Positions 27,665-37,801 of a stretch of DNA of 64,000 bases are shown piece by piece. The translations under genes were made by a program, and so were the position numbers. Position 1 is the stretch's first letter. Each line of letters begins with the position of its first letter. The DNA lies in assembly GCF_003336875.1 (NCBI RefSeq), contig NZ_QGNJ01000005.1, positions 186,001 through 250,000 on the forward strand, read 5' to 3'. The stretch comes from Oleisolibacter albus. Lineage in GTDB: Bacteria; Pseudomonadota; Alphaproteobacteria; Azospirillales; Azospirillaceae. The notes under the pieces were generated by a model. It saw nothing but the letters and a program-made list of their open reading frames with translations, made no database searches and was not told the DNA's origin.

Positions 27665-27695
27665 GGCCCCCGCGGGATCCCGCGGGGGCCTTTTT
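27665..27695. terminator. Strong bidirectional terminator
   Basis: A perfect 26-base palindrome GGCCCCCGCGGG...CCCGCGGGGGCC (27665-27690) is followed by TTTTT and preceded by AAA. It separates the convergent PRC-barrel and ppdK genes. Confidence 0.85.
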
Positions 27696-27719
27696 CATGC
27701 GACCGGACGGACCCGGCGA

Positions 27720-30401
27720 TCAGGCCTCGCTGACGGCCTGTTCCCCCAGGATGGCGGCCTGGGCGGCGGCCAGACGGGCGATCGGCACGCGGTAGGGCGA
27801 GCAGGACACGTAATCCAGCCCCACCTTCTCGCAGAAATAGATCGACGACGGATCGCCGCCATGCTCGCCGCAGATGCCGAGCTTGATGCCGCCGCGGGTC
27901 GCACGGCCACGCTCGGCAGCGATCTTCACCAGCTCGCCCACACCCTCGGTATCGAGCGTGACGAACGGGTCATGCTCGAAGATGCCGGCCCGCTGATAGT
28001 CCGGCAGGAAGCTGCCGGCATCGTCGCGGCTGATGCCGAAGGTGGTCTGGGTCAGGTCGTTGGTGCCGAAGCTGAAGAACTGCGCGGTTTCGGCGATCTT
28101 GCCGGCCTGCAGCGCGGCGCGCGGCAGTTCGATCATGGTGCCGACGAGGTAATCGATCTTGTGGTTGGAGGCGGTGATGACCTCCTGCGCCACGCGGTCG
28201 ATCACCGCCTTCAGGATGTCCAGCTCCTTCTTGGTGCCGGCCAGGGGGATCATGATCTCCGGCGTCACCGTCTCGCCGGTCTCCTTGAAGACCTGGACCG
28301 CGGCCTCGAAGATGGCGCGGGCCTGCATCTCGTAGATTTCCGGGAAGGAGATGCCCAGACGGCAGCCGCGATGGCCCAGCATCGGGTTGGCCTCGTGCAG
28401 CTGGATGGCGCGGTGCTGCACCTTCTGCACATCGGTCCCGGCGGCGCGGGCCACCTCCTCGATCTCCGCTTCCGAGTTCGGCAGGAACTCGTGCAGCGGC
28501 GGGTCCAGCAGGCGGATGGTGACCGGCAGGCCCTTCATGATCTTGAACAGCTCGACGAAGTCCTGGCACTGCATCGGCGCGATCTTGGCCAGGGCGGCGC
28601 GGCGGCCGGCCTCGGTATCGGCCAGGATCATCTCGCGCACGGCGACGATGCGGTCGGCATCGAAGAACATGTGCTCGGTGCGGCAGAGACCGATGCCCTC
28701 GCAGCCGAACTTGCGGGCGGTGCGGGCATCCAGCGGGGTTTCGGCGTTGGTGCGCACCGTCATGCGGCGCAGACTGTCGGCCCAGCCCATCAGCTCGGCG
28801 AAATCGCCGCTCAGCTCCGGCTGCAGCGTCGGCACCTCACCCAGGATGACCTCGCCGGTGGAGCCGTCGATGGTGATGATGTCGCCGGCCTTCACCTCGC
28901 CGCTGCGGGTCAGGATGAAGCCGCGCTTGTAGTCGATGCGCAGTTCACCGGCACCGGCAACGCAGGCGCGGCCCATGCCGCGGGCCACCACGGCGGCGTG
29001 GCTGGTCATGCCGCCGCGGGTGGTGAGGATGCCGCGGGCGGCGTGCATGCCGTGGATGTCCTCCGGCGAGGTCTCCACACGGCAGAGGATGACGCTTTCC
29101 CCCTGCCCGGCCATGCGCTCGGCCTCCTCGGCGGAGAAGACGACCTTGCCGGAGGCGGCGCCGGGGCTGGCCGGCAGGCCCTTGGCGATGATCTGCTTCT
29201 TGGCCTTGGGGTCCAGGGTCGGGTGCAGCAGCTGGTCGAGCGACTTCGGCTCGATGCGCAGCACGCCTTCCTTCTGGGTGATCAGCCCCTCGCGCACCAT
29301 GTCCACGGCGATCTTCAGGGCCGCCGGGGCCGTGCGCTTGCCGGTGCGGGTCTGCAGCATGTAGAGCTTGGACTGCTGCACCGTGAACTCGATGTCCTGC
29401 ATGTCGCGGTAATGCCGCTCAAGCTTCAGGCGCACCGCGTCCAGCTGCTTGAACACCTCCGGCATGCTCTCTTCCATGGCCGGCAGCGTGGAGCCGTTGG
29501 CCAGCTTGCCGGCGATGGTGAGGTGCTGCGGCGTGCGGATACCCGCCACCACGTCTTCGCCCTGGGCGTTGATCAGATATTCGCCATAGAAGGCGTTCTC
29601 GCCCGTGGAGGGGTTGCGGGTGAAGGCCACGCCGGTGGCGCAGTCATCGCCCATATTGCCGAACACCATGGCCTGGACGTTGACGGCGGTGCCCCATTCG
29701 GCCGGGATCTCGTGCAGCTTGCGATAGGTGATGGCGCGCTGGTTCATCCAGCTGCCGAACACGGCGCCGATGGCGCCCCACAGCTGTTCCTGCGGGTCCT
29801 GCGGGAAGGGATGGCCCAGTTCCTGCTGCACCACGTCCTTGTAGCCGACGATGACGGACTGCCAGTCCTCGGCCGTCAGTTCGGTGTCGAGGGTGAGGTC
29901 GCGGTCGCGCTTGACCTGCTCCAGCACCTCCTCGAAATGGTGGTGGTCGACGCCCAGCACCACATTGCCGAACATCTGGATGAAGCGGCGGTAGCTGTCA
30001 TAGGCGAAACGGGCATCGCCCGAGCGCTTGGCCAGACCCTGCACCGTGACGTCGTTGAGGCCCAGGTTCAGGACCGTGTCCATCATGCCCGGCATGGAGG
30101 CGCGGGCACCGGAGCGCACCGAGACCAGCAGCGGGTTGGCGGCATCGCCGAACACCGTGCCGACGATCCGCTCGATCTGCGCCAGGGCTGCCGCGACCTC
30201 GTCGCGCAACGTGCCCGGATATTCCCGGCCGTTGGCGTAGAAGTAGGTGCAGACCTCTGTCGTGATCGTGAAGCCCGGAGGCACGGGCAGGCCGAGATTG
30301 CTCATCTCCGCCAGATTGGCGCCCTTGCCGCCGAGCAGGTTCTTCATGTCCGCCCGGCCTTCGGCCTTGCCTTCACCGAAGCTGTAGACCCACTTCGTCA
30401 T
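27720..30401 (-). CDS. ppdK: Pyruvate, phosphate dikinase
   Basis: The protein has 893 residues, full length. It interconverts pyruvate + ATP + phosphate and PEP + AMP + diphosphate, so it can feed gluconeogenesis or replace pyruvate kinase. Domains: N-terminal ATP grasp ([40 protein letters not shown]), the swivelling phosphohistidine domain with [16 protein letters not shown], and the C-terminal PEP/pyruvate barrel with LCRTEHMFF and the catalytic Cys in [12 protein letters not shown]. The gene is alone with a 370-base upstream region. Confidence 0.97.
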   Translation of the reverse strand: MTKWVYSFGEGKAEGRADMKNLLGGKGANLAEMSNLGLPVPPGFTITTEVCTYFYANGREYPGTLRDEVAAALAQIERIVGTVFGDAANPLLVSVRSGARASMPGMMDTVLNLGLNDVTVQGLAKRSGDARFAYDSYRRFIQMFGNVVLGVDHHHFEEVLEQVKRDRDLTLDTELTAEDWQSVIVGYKDVVQQELGHPFPQDPQEQLWGAIGAVFGSWMNQRAITYRKLHEIPAEWGTAVNVQAMVFGNMGDDCATGVAFTRNPSTGENAFYGEYLINAQGEDVVAGIRTPQHLTIAGKLANGSTLPAMEESMPEVFKQLDAVRLKLERHYRDMQDIEFTVQQSKLYMLQTRTGKRTAPAALKIAVDMVREGLITQKEGVLRIEPKSLDQLLHPTLDPKAKKQIIAKGLPASPGAASGKVVFSAEEAERMAGQGESVILCRVETSPEDIHGMHAARGILTTRGGMTSHAAVVARGMGRACVAGAGELRIDYKRGFILTRSGEVKAGDIITIDGSTGEVILGEVPTLQPELSGDFAELMGWADSLRRMTVRTNAETPLDARTARKFGCEGIGLCRTEHMFFDADRIVAVREMILADTEAGRRAALAKIAPMQCQDFVELFKIMKGLPVTIRLLDPPLHEFLPNSEAEIEEVARAAGTDVQKVQHRAIQLHEANPMLGHRGCRLGISFPEIYEMQARAIFEAAVQVFKETGETVTPEIMIPLAGTKKELDILKAVIDRVAQEVITASNHKIDYLVGTMIELPRAALQAGKIAETAQFFSFGTNDLTQTTFGISRDDAGSFLPDYQRAGIFEHDPFVTLDTEGVGELVKIAAERGRATRGGIKLGICGEHGGDPSSIYFCEKVGLDYVSCSPYRVPIARLAAAQAAILGEQAVSEA

Positions 30402-30544
30402 GGTGCTGGTCCCGTCTCAAGGTTTGAGGCTGAAAGTGTACGCATCGACAGCGAGGTGCAACACGGTGCAACCGTTTTTGCGCCATGCCGCACATGTCGC
30501 ACCTCCAACCCGCCGCCCCTCCGTTCGGGAGGGAGGGCAAGAAG

Positions 30545-30574
30545 ATCGTAAGGGGTAGCAAGGACAACGGTCAA
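30545..30574 (-). promoter_or_regulatory. Sigma-70 promoter candidate for ppdK
   Basis: On the minus strand TTGACC (30574-30569), an 18-base spacer and TACGAT (30550-30545) give a fair housekeeping promoter. The leader to the ppdK ATG would be about 137 bases. Confidence 0.4.
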
Positions 30575-30721
30575 TAATCTGACCATCGTTGCTAAATCGA
30601 ACCATTGTCCGCGAAGGGTAATGGCGATTTCCGGCAGAAAAACGCAAGAGCCGTGCGGCACCGGCAAGCAAGTTACCGTTACCAACGCTCCCGCCCGTAA
30701 TTCCGCTACAAACGCGACCAA

Positions 30722-30747
30722 CCCCATCCCCCGGTCGGGGGATGGGG
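30722..30747 (-). terminator. Hairpin after glyS
   Basis: An 11-bp perfect stem, CCCCATCCCCC paired with GGGGGATGGGG around a four-base loop, lies 25 bases beyond the glyS stop. No T tract follows, so termination may need Rho or the hairpin may only protect the transcript end. Confidence 0.45.
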
Positions 30748-30772
30748 CGGCGGCGGAGCGTCATGGCGGGGA

Positions 30773-32899
30773 TCAGCCCTCGATGCGGGAGAAGTCGGCC
30801 ACGCGGTTCAGCGTGGTTCGGATTCGCGACAGCAGTCGCAACCGGTTGGCGCGCAGATCGGCCTCGGGCGCATTGACCGTGACCTTGTCGAAGAAGGCAT
30901 CGACCGGAACCCGCAGCGCCGACAGCACCCGCATGGCCCCGGCGAAATCCTCCGCCGCCAGCAACGGCTCGATCCCGGCGGTGGCGTCGTTCAGGGCGCC
31001 CAGCAGCGACTGTTCCTCCGGCAGGGCCATCTGGCGGAGATCGACGGCCTGCTCGGCATAGGAGACGCCGTCTTTCTTCTCCTCGATGCGCAGGATGTTG
31101 GCGGCCCGCTTGTAGGCCGTCAGCAGGTTGGCGCCATCCTCCGACGCGACAAAGCCGGCCAGCGCATCGACCCGCTTCAACAGCAGCACCAGATCGTCCT
31201 GCCCCCCCAGCCCGAACACGGCGTCGATCAGGTCGTGCCGGACGCCCTTTTCCTTCAACGCCACCTTCAGCCGGTCAGCGAAGAACGCGAGAAGCTCCTG
31301 CCCCACGGACGGTGCGGCGCCGGCTGCGGCGAAGACATCCAGCAACGTCAGCCGCAGCCCGTTCTCCACGATCAGGCGGATGACGCCCAGGGCGGCCCGG
31401 CGCAGGGCGAAGGGGTCGCGGCTGCCGGTGGGCTTCTCGTCGATACCGAAGAAGGCCACCAACGTGTCGATCTTGTCGGCCAGGGCGACGGCGACGGCCA
31501 CCCGGTCGGCTGGCAGGCGGTCGCTGGGTCCCAGCGGCTTGTAATGGTCGGCGATGGCCGTGACCACGGCGTCGGGCTGGCCCTGGGCGCGGGCGATATA
31601 GCCGCCCAGGATGCCCTGCACCTCCGGGAACTCGCCCACCACGCCGGTGACCAGATCGGCCTTGCACAGCCGGGCGGCGGTGCGGACCTGATCGGTGGTC
31701 GCGGCGTCGTCGCCGAGGATGCGGGCGATCTCCACCGCCAGCGCCTCGATGCGCTCCACCCGCTGGAGCATGGTGCCGAGCTTCTCGTGGAAGGTGATCG
31801 CGCCCAGGGCCGCGCGGCGATCGGCCAGCGGCGTGGCCAGATCCTGATCCCAGAAGAACTTGGCGTCGGACAGGCGGGCGCGCAGGACGCGTTCATTGCC
31901 GGCCACGACAGCCTTGCCGCCATCGGCCGTGGTCCGGTTGGCGACGACGACGAAGCGCGGCGCCAGCGCGCCGTCCGCCGTCTGCAGGGCGAAGTAGCGC
32001 TGGTGCGTGCGCATGGAGGTGGTCAGCACCTCGGCCGGCACATCCATGAACTCGTCGTCGATGGTGCCGGTCAGCACGACAGGCCATTCCACCAGCCCGA
32101 CCACCTCGTCCAGCAGGCCCGGATCATCCTTCAGCACGAAGCCCTGGGCCGTTGCCGCCTTCTGCGCGCCGTCCAGGATCAGGCGCTTGCGCTCCTCACG
32201 GTCGAGGACGACGAAGGCCTGGCGCAGGGCCGTCTTGTACTGGTCGAAAGAGGTGACGGTGATGGCGTCGGGGGCCAGGAAGCGATGGCCGTGGGTGGTG
32301 TCACCATAGGGCAGCGTGACGGATGTCACCTCCCCGGCCAGACAGGTATTGCCCTCGCTGGCTTCCGGCGCCGGCTCGGCCGTGCGCAGGGTCAGGGCGC
32401 CGGGAACGACCTTTCCGTCGAACAGGGCGACGATGCCGTGCAGCGGCCGCACCCAGCGGAACTGGTTGGCGCCCCAGCGCATGGATTTCGGCCAGGGCAG
32501 TTCGCGGATGGCGGCGTCGATGAGGGCCGGCAGAGCATCGGCGGTGTTGCCGCCCGGCTTCTCCGTCACAGCGAAATAGAACACACCCTTGCCGGTGTCG
32601 CGCTGCTCCGCCTGATCGATGCTGGCAAGACCCGATGCCTTGAGGAAGCCCTGCAGCGCCTGTTCGGGCGAACCCACGCGCGGCCCCTTGCGCTCCTCCC
32701 GCACATCGGCCTGCCGCGTGGGCAGCCCCTGCACCGCCAGGGCGATGCGGCGGGGCGTGGTATGGACCTCCCCCCGGGCGAAATGGATGCCGGCACCGGT
32801 CAGCTTGTCCTCAACCAGACGCTTGAACTCCTCCCCGGCACGCACCTGCATGCGGGCGGGGATCTCTTCCATGAACAGTTCGATGAAAAGCTCGGCCAT
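30773..32899 (-). CDS. glyS: Glycine--tRNA ligase beta subunit
   Basis: The protein has 708 residues. It starts at MAELFIELFMEEIPARMQ, the canonical beta-subunit N-terminus, and contains FLAPDAITV and RTHQRYFALQ in the core and a C-terminal anticodon-binding DALR-like part. With GlyQ it forms the bacterial alpha2-beta2 glycyl-tRNA synthetase. Upstream in-frame sequence is Pro/Cys-rich and rejected. It follows glyQ with a 161-base gap. Confidence 0.96.
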   Translation of the reverse strand: MAELFIELFMEEIPARMQVRAGEEFKRLVEDKLTGAGIHFARGEVHTTPRRIALAVQGLPTRQADVREERKGPRVGSPEQALQGFLKASGLASIDQAEQRDTGKGVFYFAVTEKPGGNTADALPALIDAAIRELPWPKSMRWGANQFRWVRPLHGIVALFDGKVVPGALTLRTAEPAPEASEGNTCLAGEVTSVTLPYGDTTHGHRFLAPDAITVTSFDQYKTALRQAFVVLDREERKRLILDGAQKAATAQGFVLKDDPGLLDEVVGLVEWPVVLTGTIDDEFMDVPAEVLTTSMRTHQRYFALQTADGALAPRFVVVANRTTADGGKAVVAGNERVLRARLSDAKFFWDQDLATPLADRRAALGAITFHEKLGTMLQRVERIEALAVEIARILGDDAATTDQVRTAARLCKADLVTGVVGEFPEVQGILGGYIARAQGQPDAVVTAIADHYKPLGPSDRLPADRVAVAVALADKIDTLVAFFGIDEKPTGSRDPFALRRAALGVIRLIVENGLRLTLLDVFAAAGAAPSVGQELLAFFADRLKVALKEKGVRHDLIDAVFGLGGQDDLVLLLKRVDALAGFVASEDGANLLTAYKRAANILRIEEKKDGVSYAEQAVDLRQMALPEEQSLLGALNDATAGIEPLLAAEDFAGAMRVLSALRVPVDAFFDKVTVNAPEADLRANRLRLLSRIRTTLNRVADFSRIEG

Positions 32900-33060
32900 G
32901 GGGCGGGTGGTCCGGTCAGGAAAGCGGAAAATGGGGAGCGACAGGCAGGGCGCGAGCATAGCCGGGCACAGACAGGGAAAACAGGGCGCCGGCGGCGCCA
33001 CCTTGATCCCGGACTGTGTTCCTGCGTGTCATGGGGCGAGGTCCTGTGGCGGGCGGGCGG

Positions 33061-33966
33061 TCAGGCCGCCCGCTCCTTGCGGAAACGGTCGGCCAGCCAG
33101 GCCTCGCAACAGGCCTTGGCCAGGGTGCGGACACGCAGGATGTAGCTCTGCCGCTCGACCACGCTGATGACGCCGCGCGCATCCAGCAGGTTGAACAGAT
33201 GGCTGGCCTTGATGCACTGGTCGTAGGCCGGCTGGGCCAGCCCCCGTGACAGCAGCGCCTGGCATTCGGCCTCGGCATCCTGGAAGTGCCGCAGCAGGGT
33301 GTCGGTGTTGGCGAATTCGAAATTGTGGGCGCTGTATTCCACCTCGGCCCGGTGGAACACCTCGCCATAGGTCTTCGGCGCCCGCGAGGTCGGGTCGTTG
33401 TAGGGCAGATCGTAGACGTTGTTGACGTCCAGGATGTACATGGCCAGCCGTTCCAGCCCGTAGGTCAGCTCGGCCGACACCGGGTTGCACTCGATGCCGC
33501 CCACCTGCTGGAAATAGGTGAACTGGCTGACCTCCATGCCGTCGCACCAGACCTCCCAGCCCAGGCCCCAGGCGCCCAGGGTCGGGCTTTCCCAGTCATC
33601 CTCGACGAAGCGGATGTCGTGCAGGGCGGGATCGATCCCCAGCGCCACCAGCGACTGCAGATACAGGTCCTGGATGTTGGCCGGCGACGGCTTCATGATG
33701 ACCTGGAACTGGTAGTAATGCTGCAGCCGGTTGGGATTCTCGCCATAGCGGCCGTCCTTGGGCCGGCGCGAGGGCTGCACATAGCAGGCGTTCCAGCTGT
33801 CCGGCCCCAGCGCGCGCAGCGTGGTCGCGGGATGGAAGGTGCCGGCGCCGACCTCCATGTCATAGGGCTGCATGACAAGGCATCCCTGCTCCGCCCAGAA
33901 GCGCTGGAGAGTCAGGATCAAACCCTGGAAGCTGAGGGGCTTCCCGCCCGTGCCGGTTTCAGCCAT
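33061..33966 (-). CDS. glyQ: Glycine--tRNA ligase alpha subunit
   Basis: The protein has 301 residues, normal length. It provides the catalytic core for glycine activation. Motifs: [55 protein letters not shown] and [20 protein letters not shown] are all family-invariant. The start [10 protein letters not shown] was chosen over a 26-residue longer reading of basic sequence. Upstream of glyS on the same strand. Confidence 0.96.
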   Translation of the reverse strand: MAETGTGGKPLSFQGLILTLQRFWAEQGCLVMQPYDMEVGAGTFHPATTLRALGPDSWNACYVQPSRRPKDGRYGENPNRLQHYYQFQVIMKPSPANIQDLYLQSLVALGIDPALHDIRFVEDDWESPTLGAWGLGWEVWCDGMEVSQFTYFQQVGGIECNPVSAELTYGLERLAMYILDVNNVYDLPYNDPTSRAPKTYGEVFHRAEVEYSAHNFEFANTDTLLRHFQDAEAECQALLSRGLAQPAYDQCIKASHLFNLLDARGVISVVERQSYILRVRTLAKACCEAWLADRFRKERAA

Positions 33967-34105
33967 GCCCGCTGCCGTTCCCGCTGACTTTTGTCGTTTT
34001 GTTGCAGTGCGGGGCACCTTAGTCGGGCGCATGGGCGGAATCAAGGCAGGCGGGTGCCCGTGCCGCAGTCACCCTCCTGCGCAGGAAACGCAGGCCAGGC
34101 CTGGA

Positions 34106-34354
34106 TCAGCGCCGGGGACAGCCCGGCGTGCCGCATTTGCGGGCGTCGGCTGCGACGTAAACGCCGCAGCCCGGACATTTCACCATCTCCTCGGCCGCGA
34201 CAGCGGTGCGCCCGCTGCGGTCGCTGGTGGCGCTGCGTCCGGCTGAAGCCGCCATCTCGCGGCGACGGGCGTCGCGCCGCTGCACCGTCCGCCAGACGGT
34301 CCAGACGATATAGAGGACAAGGGCCAGGAGCAGAAGTTTGGGCAGTGACAGCAT
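34106..34354 (-). CDS. Small membrane protein with zinc-ribbon (PP0621-like)
   Basis: The protein has 82 residues. One N-terminal membrane helix (LPKLLLLALVLYIVWTVW) is followed by a basic stretch and a C-terminal two-knuckle metal site, Cys-x2-Cys ... Cys-x4-Cys in KCPGCGVYV and RKCGTPGCP. This is the layout of the PP0621 family of unknown function. The ATG at MLSLPK was chosen since the helix starts there. It lies between glyQ and the S49 peptidase gene. Confidence 0.75.
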   Translation of the reverse strand: MLSLPKLLLLALVLYIVWTVWRTVQRRDARRREMAASAGRSATSDRSGRTAVAAEEMVKCPGCGVYVAADARKCGTPGCPRR

Positions 34355-34435
34355 GAGTCCCAAGATGGCGATGCGCGCGTCCGGCGCAAGCGGTAATCCG
34401 ACAGACACGATGTGACGGGCGTGTCCGTCCCGTCC

Positions 34436-35296
34436 TCACAGCCCGTACCGGGCCCAGAGCGCCCGCTGCTCGGCCGCGGCGACCAGCCCCGCGGCCGCCC
34501 CGGTGGCGAGATCGGCCGCCGGCAGGGCGGCCCCGGCCATGCCCAGGCGGCGGGCCAGCCAGGGCTTGCGCTCCTCGACCAGCCGGAAGCGGACCGTGTC
34601 GCCGAAGCGGGCGCGCAGGGTGGCGCGCAGGTCGCCCAGGGAATCAACCAGCCCCAGCCCCAGGCCGCGGCTGCCGGTCCAGAACTCGCCGGTGAACAGC
34701 GTATCGTCGTCCGCCTTGAGACGGGGACCGCGGCGGGCCTTGACCCAGGCGATGAAACTGGCGTGGATTTCCAGCTGCAGCGCCTTCAGCCGTTCCACAT
34801 CCTCGGACTTTTCCGGCTGGAACGGGTCGAGCATGGCCTTGTTGCGGCCGGCCGTGTAGACGCGCCGCTCCACCCCGATGCGGGCAAGGAGGTCCTGGAA
34901 ACCGAATCCCTGGGAGACCACGCCGATGGAACCGACGATGGAGGCGGGGTCGGCGATGATCTCGTCGGCGGCGCAGGCCAGCCAATAGCCGCCGGAGGCC
35001 GCCACATCCTCGACGAAGGCCAGCACCGGCAGCTTCTTTTCGTCCGCCAGTTGCCGGATACGGTTCCCGATCAGCGCCGACTGCACCGGGCTGCCGCCCG
35101 GCGAGTTGATGACCAGGGCCACGGCCTGCTGGTCCTTGGGCGCGAAGGCGCGCTCGATGGACTCGGCTGTTGCCTCCAGGGTCAGCCCACCGCGCATCGG
35201 GCCGATGGCACCGATGACACCGGACAGGCGCAGAACGGAAACGACGGGCGGGGTGGCGAGGCCAAGGGCCCTGCGCAGGCGGACGAGCATGGACAT
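34436..35296 (-). CDS. S49 family peptidase (SppA/SohB-like)
   Basis: The protein has 286 residues. One peptidase S49 domain: VINSPGGSPVQSALI, the nucleophile Ser in VEDVAASGGYWLACAAD and the likely general-base Lys in TAGRNKAMLDPF, the Ser-Lys dyad of signal-peptide peptidases. There is no clear N-terminal membrane helix, only a weakly hydrophobic start, so it is the short type and may be membrane-associated. It would degrade signal peptides or membrane protein fragments. The next gene starts on the other side of a three-base gap, pointing to co-transcription. Confidence 0.87.
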   Translation of the reverse strand: MSMLVRLRRALGLATPPVVSVLRLSGVIGAIGPMRGGLTLEATAESIERAFAPKDQQAVALVINSPGGSPVQSALIGNRIRQLADEKKLPVLAFVEDVAASGGYWLACAADEIIADPASIVGSIGVVSQGFGFQDLLARIGVERRVYTAGRNKAMLDPFQPEKSEDVERLKALQLEIHASFIAWVKARRGPRLKADDDTLFTGEFWTGSRGLGLGLVDSLGDLRATLRARFGDTVRFRLVEERKPWLARRLGMAGAALPAADLATGAAAGLVAAAEQRALWARYGL

Positions 35297-35299
35297 GGC

Positions 35300-36088
35300 C
35301 TATAGTTTGGGTGTGCCGGTGCCCAGATCCAGGGGGGCGGCATCACGCAGCACGGCATCGGCATCGGCCGTATAACGCCCGTCCGCCGCGTGCAGCACCA
35401 GCCCCGGCAGCAGACGGGTCGGCCCGCGGCCATCGCGCACGGCCTGGACAAGCAGGCGCCTGGCCGGCTGACCCGCCCGCGGCCAGAGCGGGAACAGGCC
35501 GATATCGCCGAAGCGGCCGGCCAGCAGCGCCATCAGCCGATCCAGCCTGTCCACCGGATAGACCACCGACAGGGTGCCGCGGCTGCGCAGGGCCCGCAGG
35601 GCCGCCTGCACCCAGGCGGCCAGATCCGCCGCCCCTTCGCCATGGCTGACGGCCTTATGGCCACTGGGCGACGCCGTGTGACGGCCGGCGGGATAGTAGG
35701 GCGGATTCATCAGGACGCGGTGGAACCCGTTGGCCGCTACCGCCGCCGGTGGCGCGGTCAGGTCCCCCTCGACCACCGTCAGCACCAGACCGGACAGGGC
35801 AGCGCTCTGCCGGGCCAGATCCGCGGCGGCCGCCTGCAGCTCCAGCCCGGTGAGATCGAGGCCGGACACGCGGGCCGCCAGGCAAAGGGCGGCGGCGCCA
35901 GTGCCGCAGCCGAGTTCCAGCACCCGCTCCCCCGGCTGCGCCGGCACCGCGGCGGCCAGCAGCACCGGGTCGATGGCGGCACGGTAGCCCTGGCGCGGTT
36001 GCAACAGGCGCACACGCCCGCCGAGCAGTCCCGTCTCCTCCACCATCCCTGCCGCAGGCAATGGGCCCGGAGCCTCACCCTCCGACAT
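35300..36088 (-). CDS. tRNA1(Val) adenine-N6-methyltransferase-like (TrmN6/YfiC)
   Basis: The protein has 262 residues. SAM site VLELGCGTGAAALCLAAR near residue 57, and the N6-adenine/N5-glutamine catalytic motif NPPY in VLMNPPYYPAGRH, preceded by the YfiC-family lead RVRLLQPRQGYRAAIDPVLLAA. It would methylate A37 of tRNA-Val or a similar target. The start MSEGEA overlaps the end of the DUF2007 gene by 14 bases. Confidence 0.87.
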   Translation of the reverse strand: MSEGEAPGPLPAAGMVEETGLLGGRVRLLQPRQGYRAAIDPVLLAAAVPAQPGERVLELGCGTGAAALCLAARVSGLDLTGLELQAAAADLARQSAALSGLVLTVVEGDLTAPPAAVAANGFHRVLMNPPYYPAGRHTASPSGHKAVSHGEGAADLAAWVQAALRALRSRGTLSVVYPVDRLDRLMALLAGRFGDIGLFPLWPRAGQPARRLLVQAVRDGRGPTRLLPGLVLHAADGRYTADADAVLRDAAPLDLGTGTPKL

Positions 36089-36287
36089 GGCCGATATCCC
36101 GCAGCACGGCGCGGGCCGCCTCCCAATCCTCGTCCGCAACCATCAGGCGGCGTGGAATGGCGCCGATACTACCCTCAAGAATCGACATATGTGTGTCCAG
36201 TACCAGCGTTTCGATTCCCGCATCGCTCAGCATCGCCTGCAGGAAAGACAGCTCCACCGGGTCATTGGTCCGCACCAAATCCTTCAT
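36075..36287 (-). CDS. DUF2007 family small protein
   Basis: The protein has 70 residues. MKDLVRTNDPVELSFLQAML followed by a short sheet and RLMVADEDWEAARAVL is the DUF2007 (putative signal-transducing) pattern: a ferredoxin-like fold. Its role is unknown. It is translationally coupled to the tRNA methyltransferase gene downstream. Confidence 0.85.
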   Translation of the reverse strand: MKDLVRTNDPVELSFLQAMLSDAGIETLVLDTHMSILEGSIGAIPRRLMVADEDWEAARAVLRDIGHVGG

Positions 36288-36436
36288 GGTTTCTCCATCG
36301 CCCGCCCGGATTATGGCAGAAATGAAGCGGCGGCGCTTGACCGCAGGGGCTTCGGCAGTATGCTCCCGAACCGGCGGTCGGTCGTCAATCCGAACGCTGA
36401 TATAATCTTGTATTTGCCGTGTGCAGGAGCGCGCCG

Positions 36437-37459
36437 TTGGCTACCGTGACCCCCCTCGACCCGAAGCGCCGCAAGGGCGGCACGGATGCGCTCGACGCCC
36501 TGATCGCTCTGGTCGATGACGACCTGAAGCAGGTCAACGACATCATCATCAAGCGGATGCACTCACCGGTCGCTCTGATCCCGCAACTGGCCGGCTATAT
36601 CGTCGCCAGCGGCGGCAAGCGCCTGCGCCCGGTGCTGACGCTGGCAGCGGCCAAACTCTGCGGCTACCAGGGCGAGCGCCACCGGCCGCTGGCCGCCTGC
36701 GTGGAGTTCATCCACACCGCCACGCTGCTGCATGACGATGTGGTCGACGAAAGCGACCTGCGCCGCGGCCAGGCCAGCGCCAACGCCGTGTTCGGCAATA
36801 AATCGTCGGTGCTGGTCGGCGATTTCCTGTTCGCCCGCGCCTTCCAGGTGATGACCGAGGACGGCTCGCTGGAGGTGCTGCGCATCCTCTCCAACGCGTC
36901 GGCCGTGATTTCCGAGGGTGAGGTGTTGCAGCTGACCACCAGCAACGACACCGAGACCAGCGAAGAGGCCTATCTGGAGGTCATCAAGGCCAAGACGGCG
37001 GAGCTGTTCGCCGCCGCCTGCCGCATCGGCGCCGTGGTGGCCAGCGCCTCCACCGCCGAGGTCGAGGCCCTGCGCAGCTACGGCCTCAATCTGGGCATCG
37101 CCTTCCAGCTGGTGGACGATGTGCTGGACTATTCTGCCGTGCAGGCCCGGCTGGGTAAGACCATCGGCGACGATTTCCGCGAAGGCAAGATCACCCTGCC
37201 CATCGTCCTGGCCTTCCGCCGCGGCACCGATGAGGAACGCGCCTTCTGGCGCCGGACCATGGAGGACATGGAGCAGCAGGAGGGCGATCTGGAACGGGCC
37301 ATCAGCCTGATGCAGAGCCACAACGCGCTGCGCGACAGCGTGGAACGCGCCCGCCATTACGGTGCCGTCGCCCGCGACGCGCTGGGCCTGTTCCCGGCCA
37401 GCCCGATGAAGCGCGCCCTGCTGGACGTCATCGATTTCGTCGTCGATCGCGACTTCTGA
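36437..37459 (+). CDS. ispB: All-trans polyprenyl diphosphate synthase (ubiquinone side chain)
   Basis: The protein has 340 residues. It condenses IPP units into the octa- or decaprenyl tail of ubiquinone. The first Asp-rich motif is LLHDDVVDESDLRRG, the second FQLVDDVLDY. The start is a TTG seven bases after AGGAG, giving MATVTPLDPK; a GTG 18 bases earlier overlaps that ribosome-binding site. Chain length cannot be read with certainty; alphaproteobacteria of this kind usually make Q10. It is divergent from the DUF2007 gene. Confidence 0.92.
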   Translation: MATVTPLDPKRRKGGTDALDALIALVDDDLKQVNDIIIKRMHSPVALIPQLAGYIVASGGKRLRPVLTLAAAKLCGYQGERHRPLAACVEFIHTATLLHDDVVDESDLRRGQASANAVFGNKSSVLVGDFLFARAFQVMTEDGSLEVLRILSNASAVISEGEVLQLTTSNDTETSEEAYLEVIKAKTAELFAAACRIGAVVASASTAEVEALRSYGLNLGIAFQLVDDVLDYSAVQARLGKTIGDDFREGKITLPIVLAFRRGTDEERAFWRRTMEDMEQQEGDLERAISLMQSHNALRDSVERARHYGAVARDALGLFPASPMKRALLDVIDFVVDRDF

Positions 37460-37500
37460 GCCGGCACGACGAGGCATCGAAAAAAAGTTTAACGGAATGC

Positions 37501-37529
37501 TTGCAGCCCGGCGCGGAGGGCGTTATATA
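37501..37529 (+). promoter_or_regulatory. Sigma-70 promoter of tRNA-Pro
   Basis: TTGCAG (37501-37506), a 17-base spacer and TATATA (37524-37529), a good housekeeping promoter about 70 bases ahead of the tRNA. Confidence 0.65.
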
Positions 37530-37602
37530 CCCCGCCACCCCGGACGGCCGGACGAAACGGCGGCGACGCCAAAGCGACGGAACGGACGGGACGCCAGGAT
37601 GA

Positions 37603-37679
37603 CGGAGTGTAGCTTAGCCTGGTAAAGCGCCTGCTTCGGGAGCAGGAGAGCGGAGGTTCGAATCCTCTCACTCCGACCA
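37603..37679 (+). tRNA. tRNA-Pro (anticodon CGG)
   Basis: A 77-base cloverleaf with encoded CCA: acceptor arm CGGAGTG/CACTCCG, anticodon arm CCTGC-TTCGGGA-GCAGG with anticodon CGG, T arm GGAGG-TTCGAAT-CCTCT. It would read the Pro codon CCG, which is common at this GC content. Confidence 0.97.
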
Positions 37680-37684
37680 GTTGG

Positions 37685-37718
37685 AAAAGGGCCGTTCTTC
37701 GGAACGGCCCTTTTTCTT
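37685..37718 (+). terminator. Terminator of tRNA-Pro
   Basis: AAAAGGGCCGTTC and GAACGGCCCTTTT form a perfect stem around a TTCG tetraloop, followed by a T-rich run. It is a textbook intrinsic terminator, and the flanking A and T runs make it bidirectional. Confidence 0.9.
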
Positions 37719-37801
37719 TGTCCCCGCCGGGCCGACCGACCATGTTATGTCTCTGCCGTGGGCGCCCCCTCGCCTATCCGCAGCCCTAGGGACGTACAAC
37801 C

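Larger units (their letters stand above)
30402..30772. other. Intergenic region upstream of ppdK
   Basis: The 371 bases between ppdK and the end of glyS hold no supportable gene. They contain the candidate ppdK promoter (30545-30574) and an 11-bp perfect hairpin just after glyS (30722-30747). The middle part (30560-30690) is poorer in GC than the flanks. Confidence 0.5.

Noticed and set aside
27615-30551. A plus-strand frame of about 980 codons opposite ppdK
   Set aside because: Its product is His/Gly/Ala/Asp-rich with no domain, exactly antisense to the complete and conserved ppdK.
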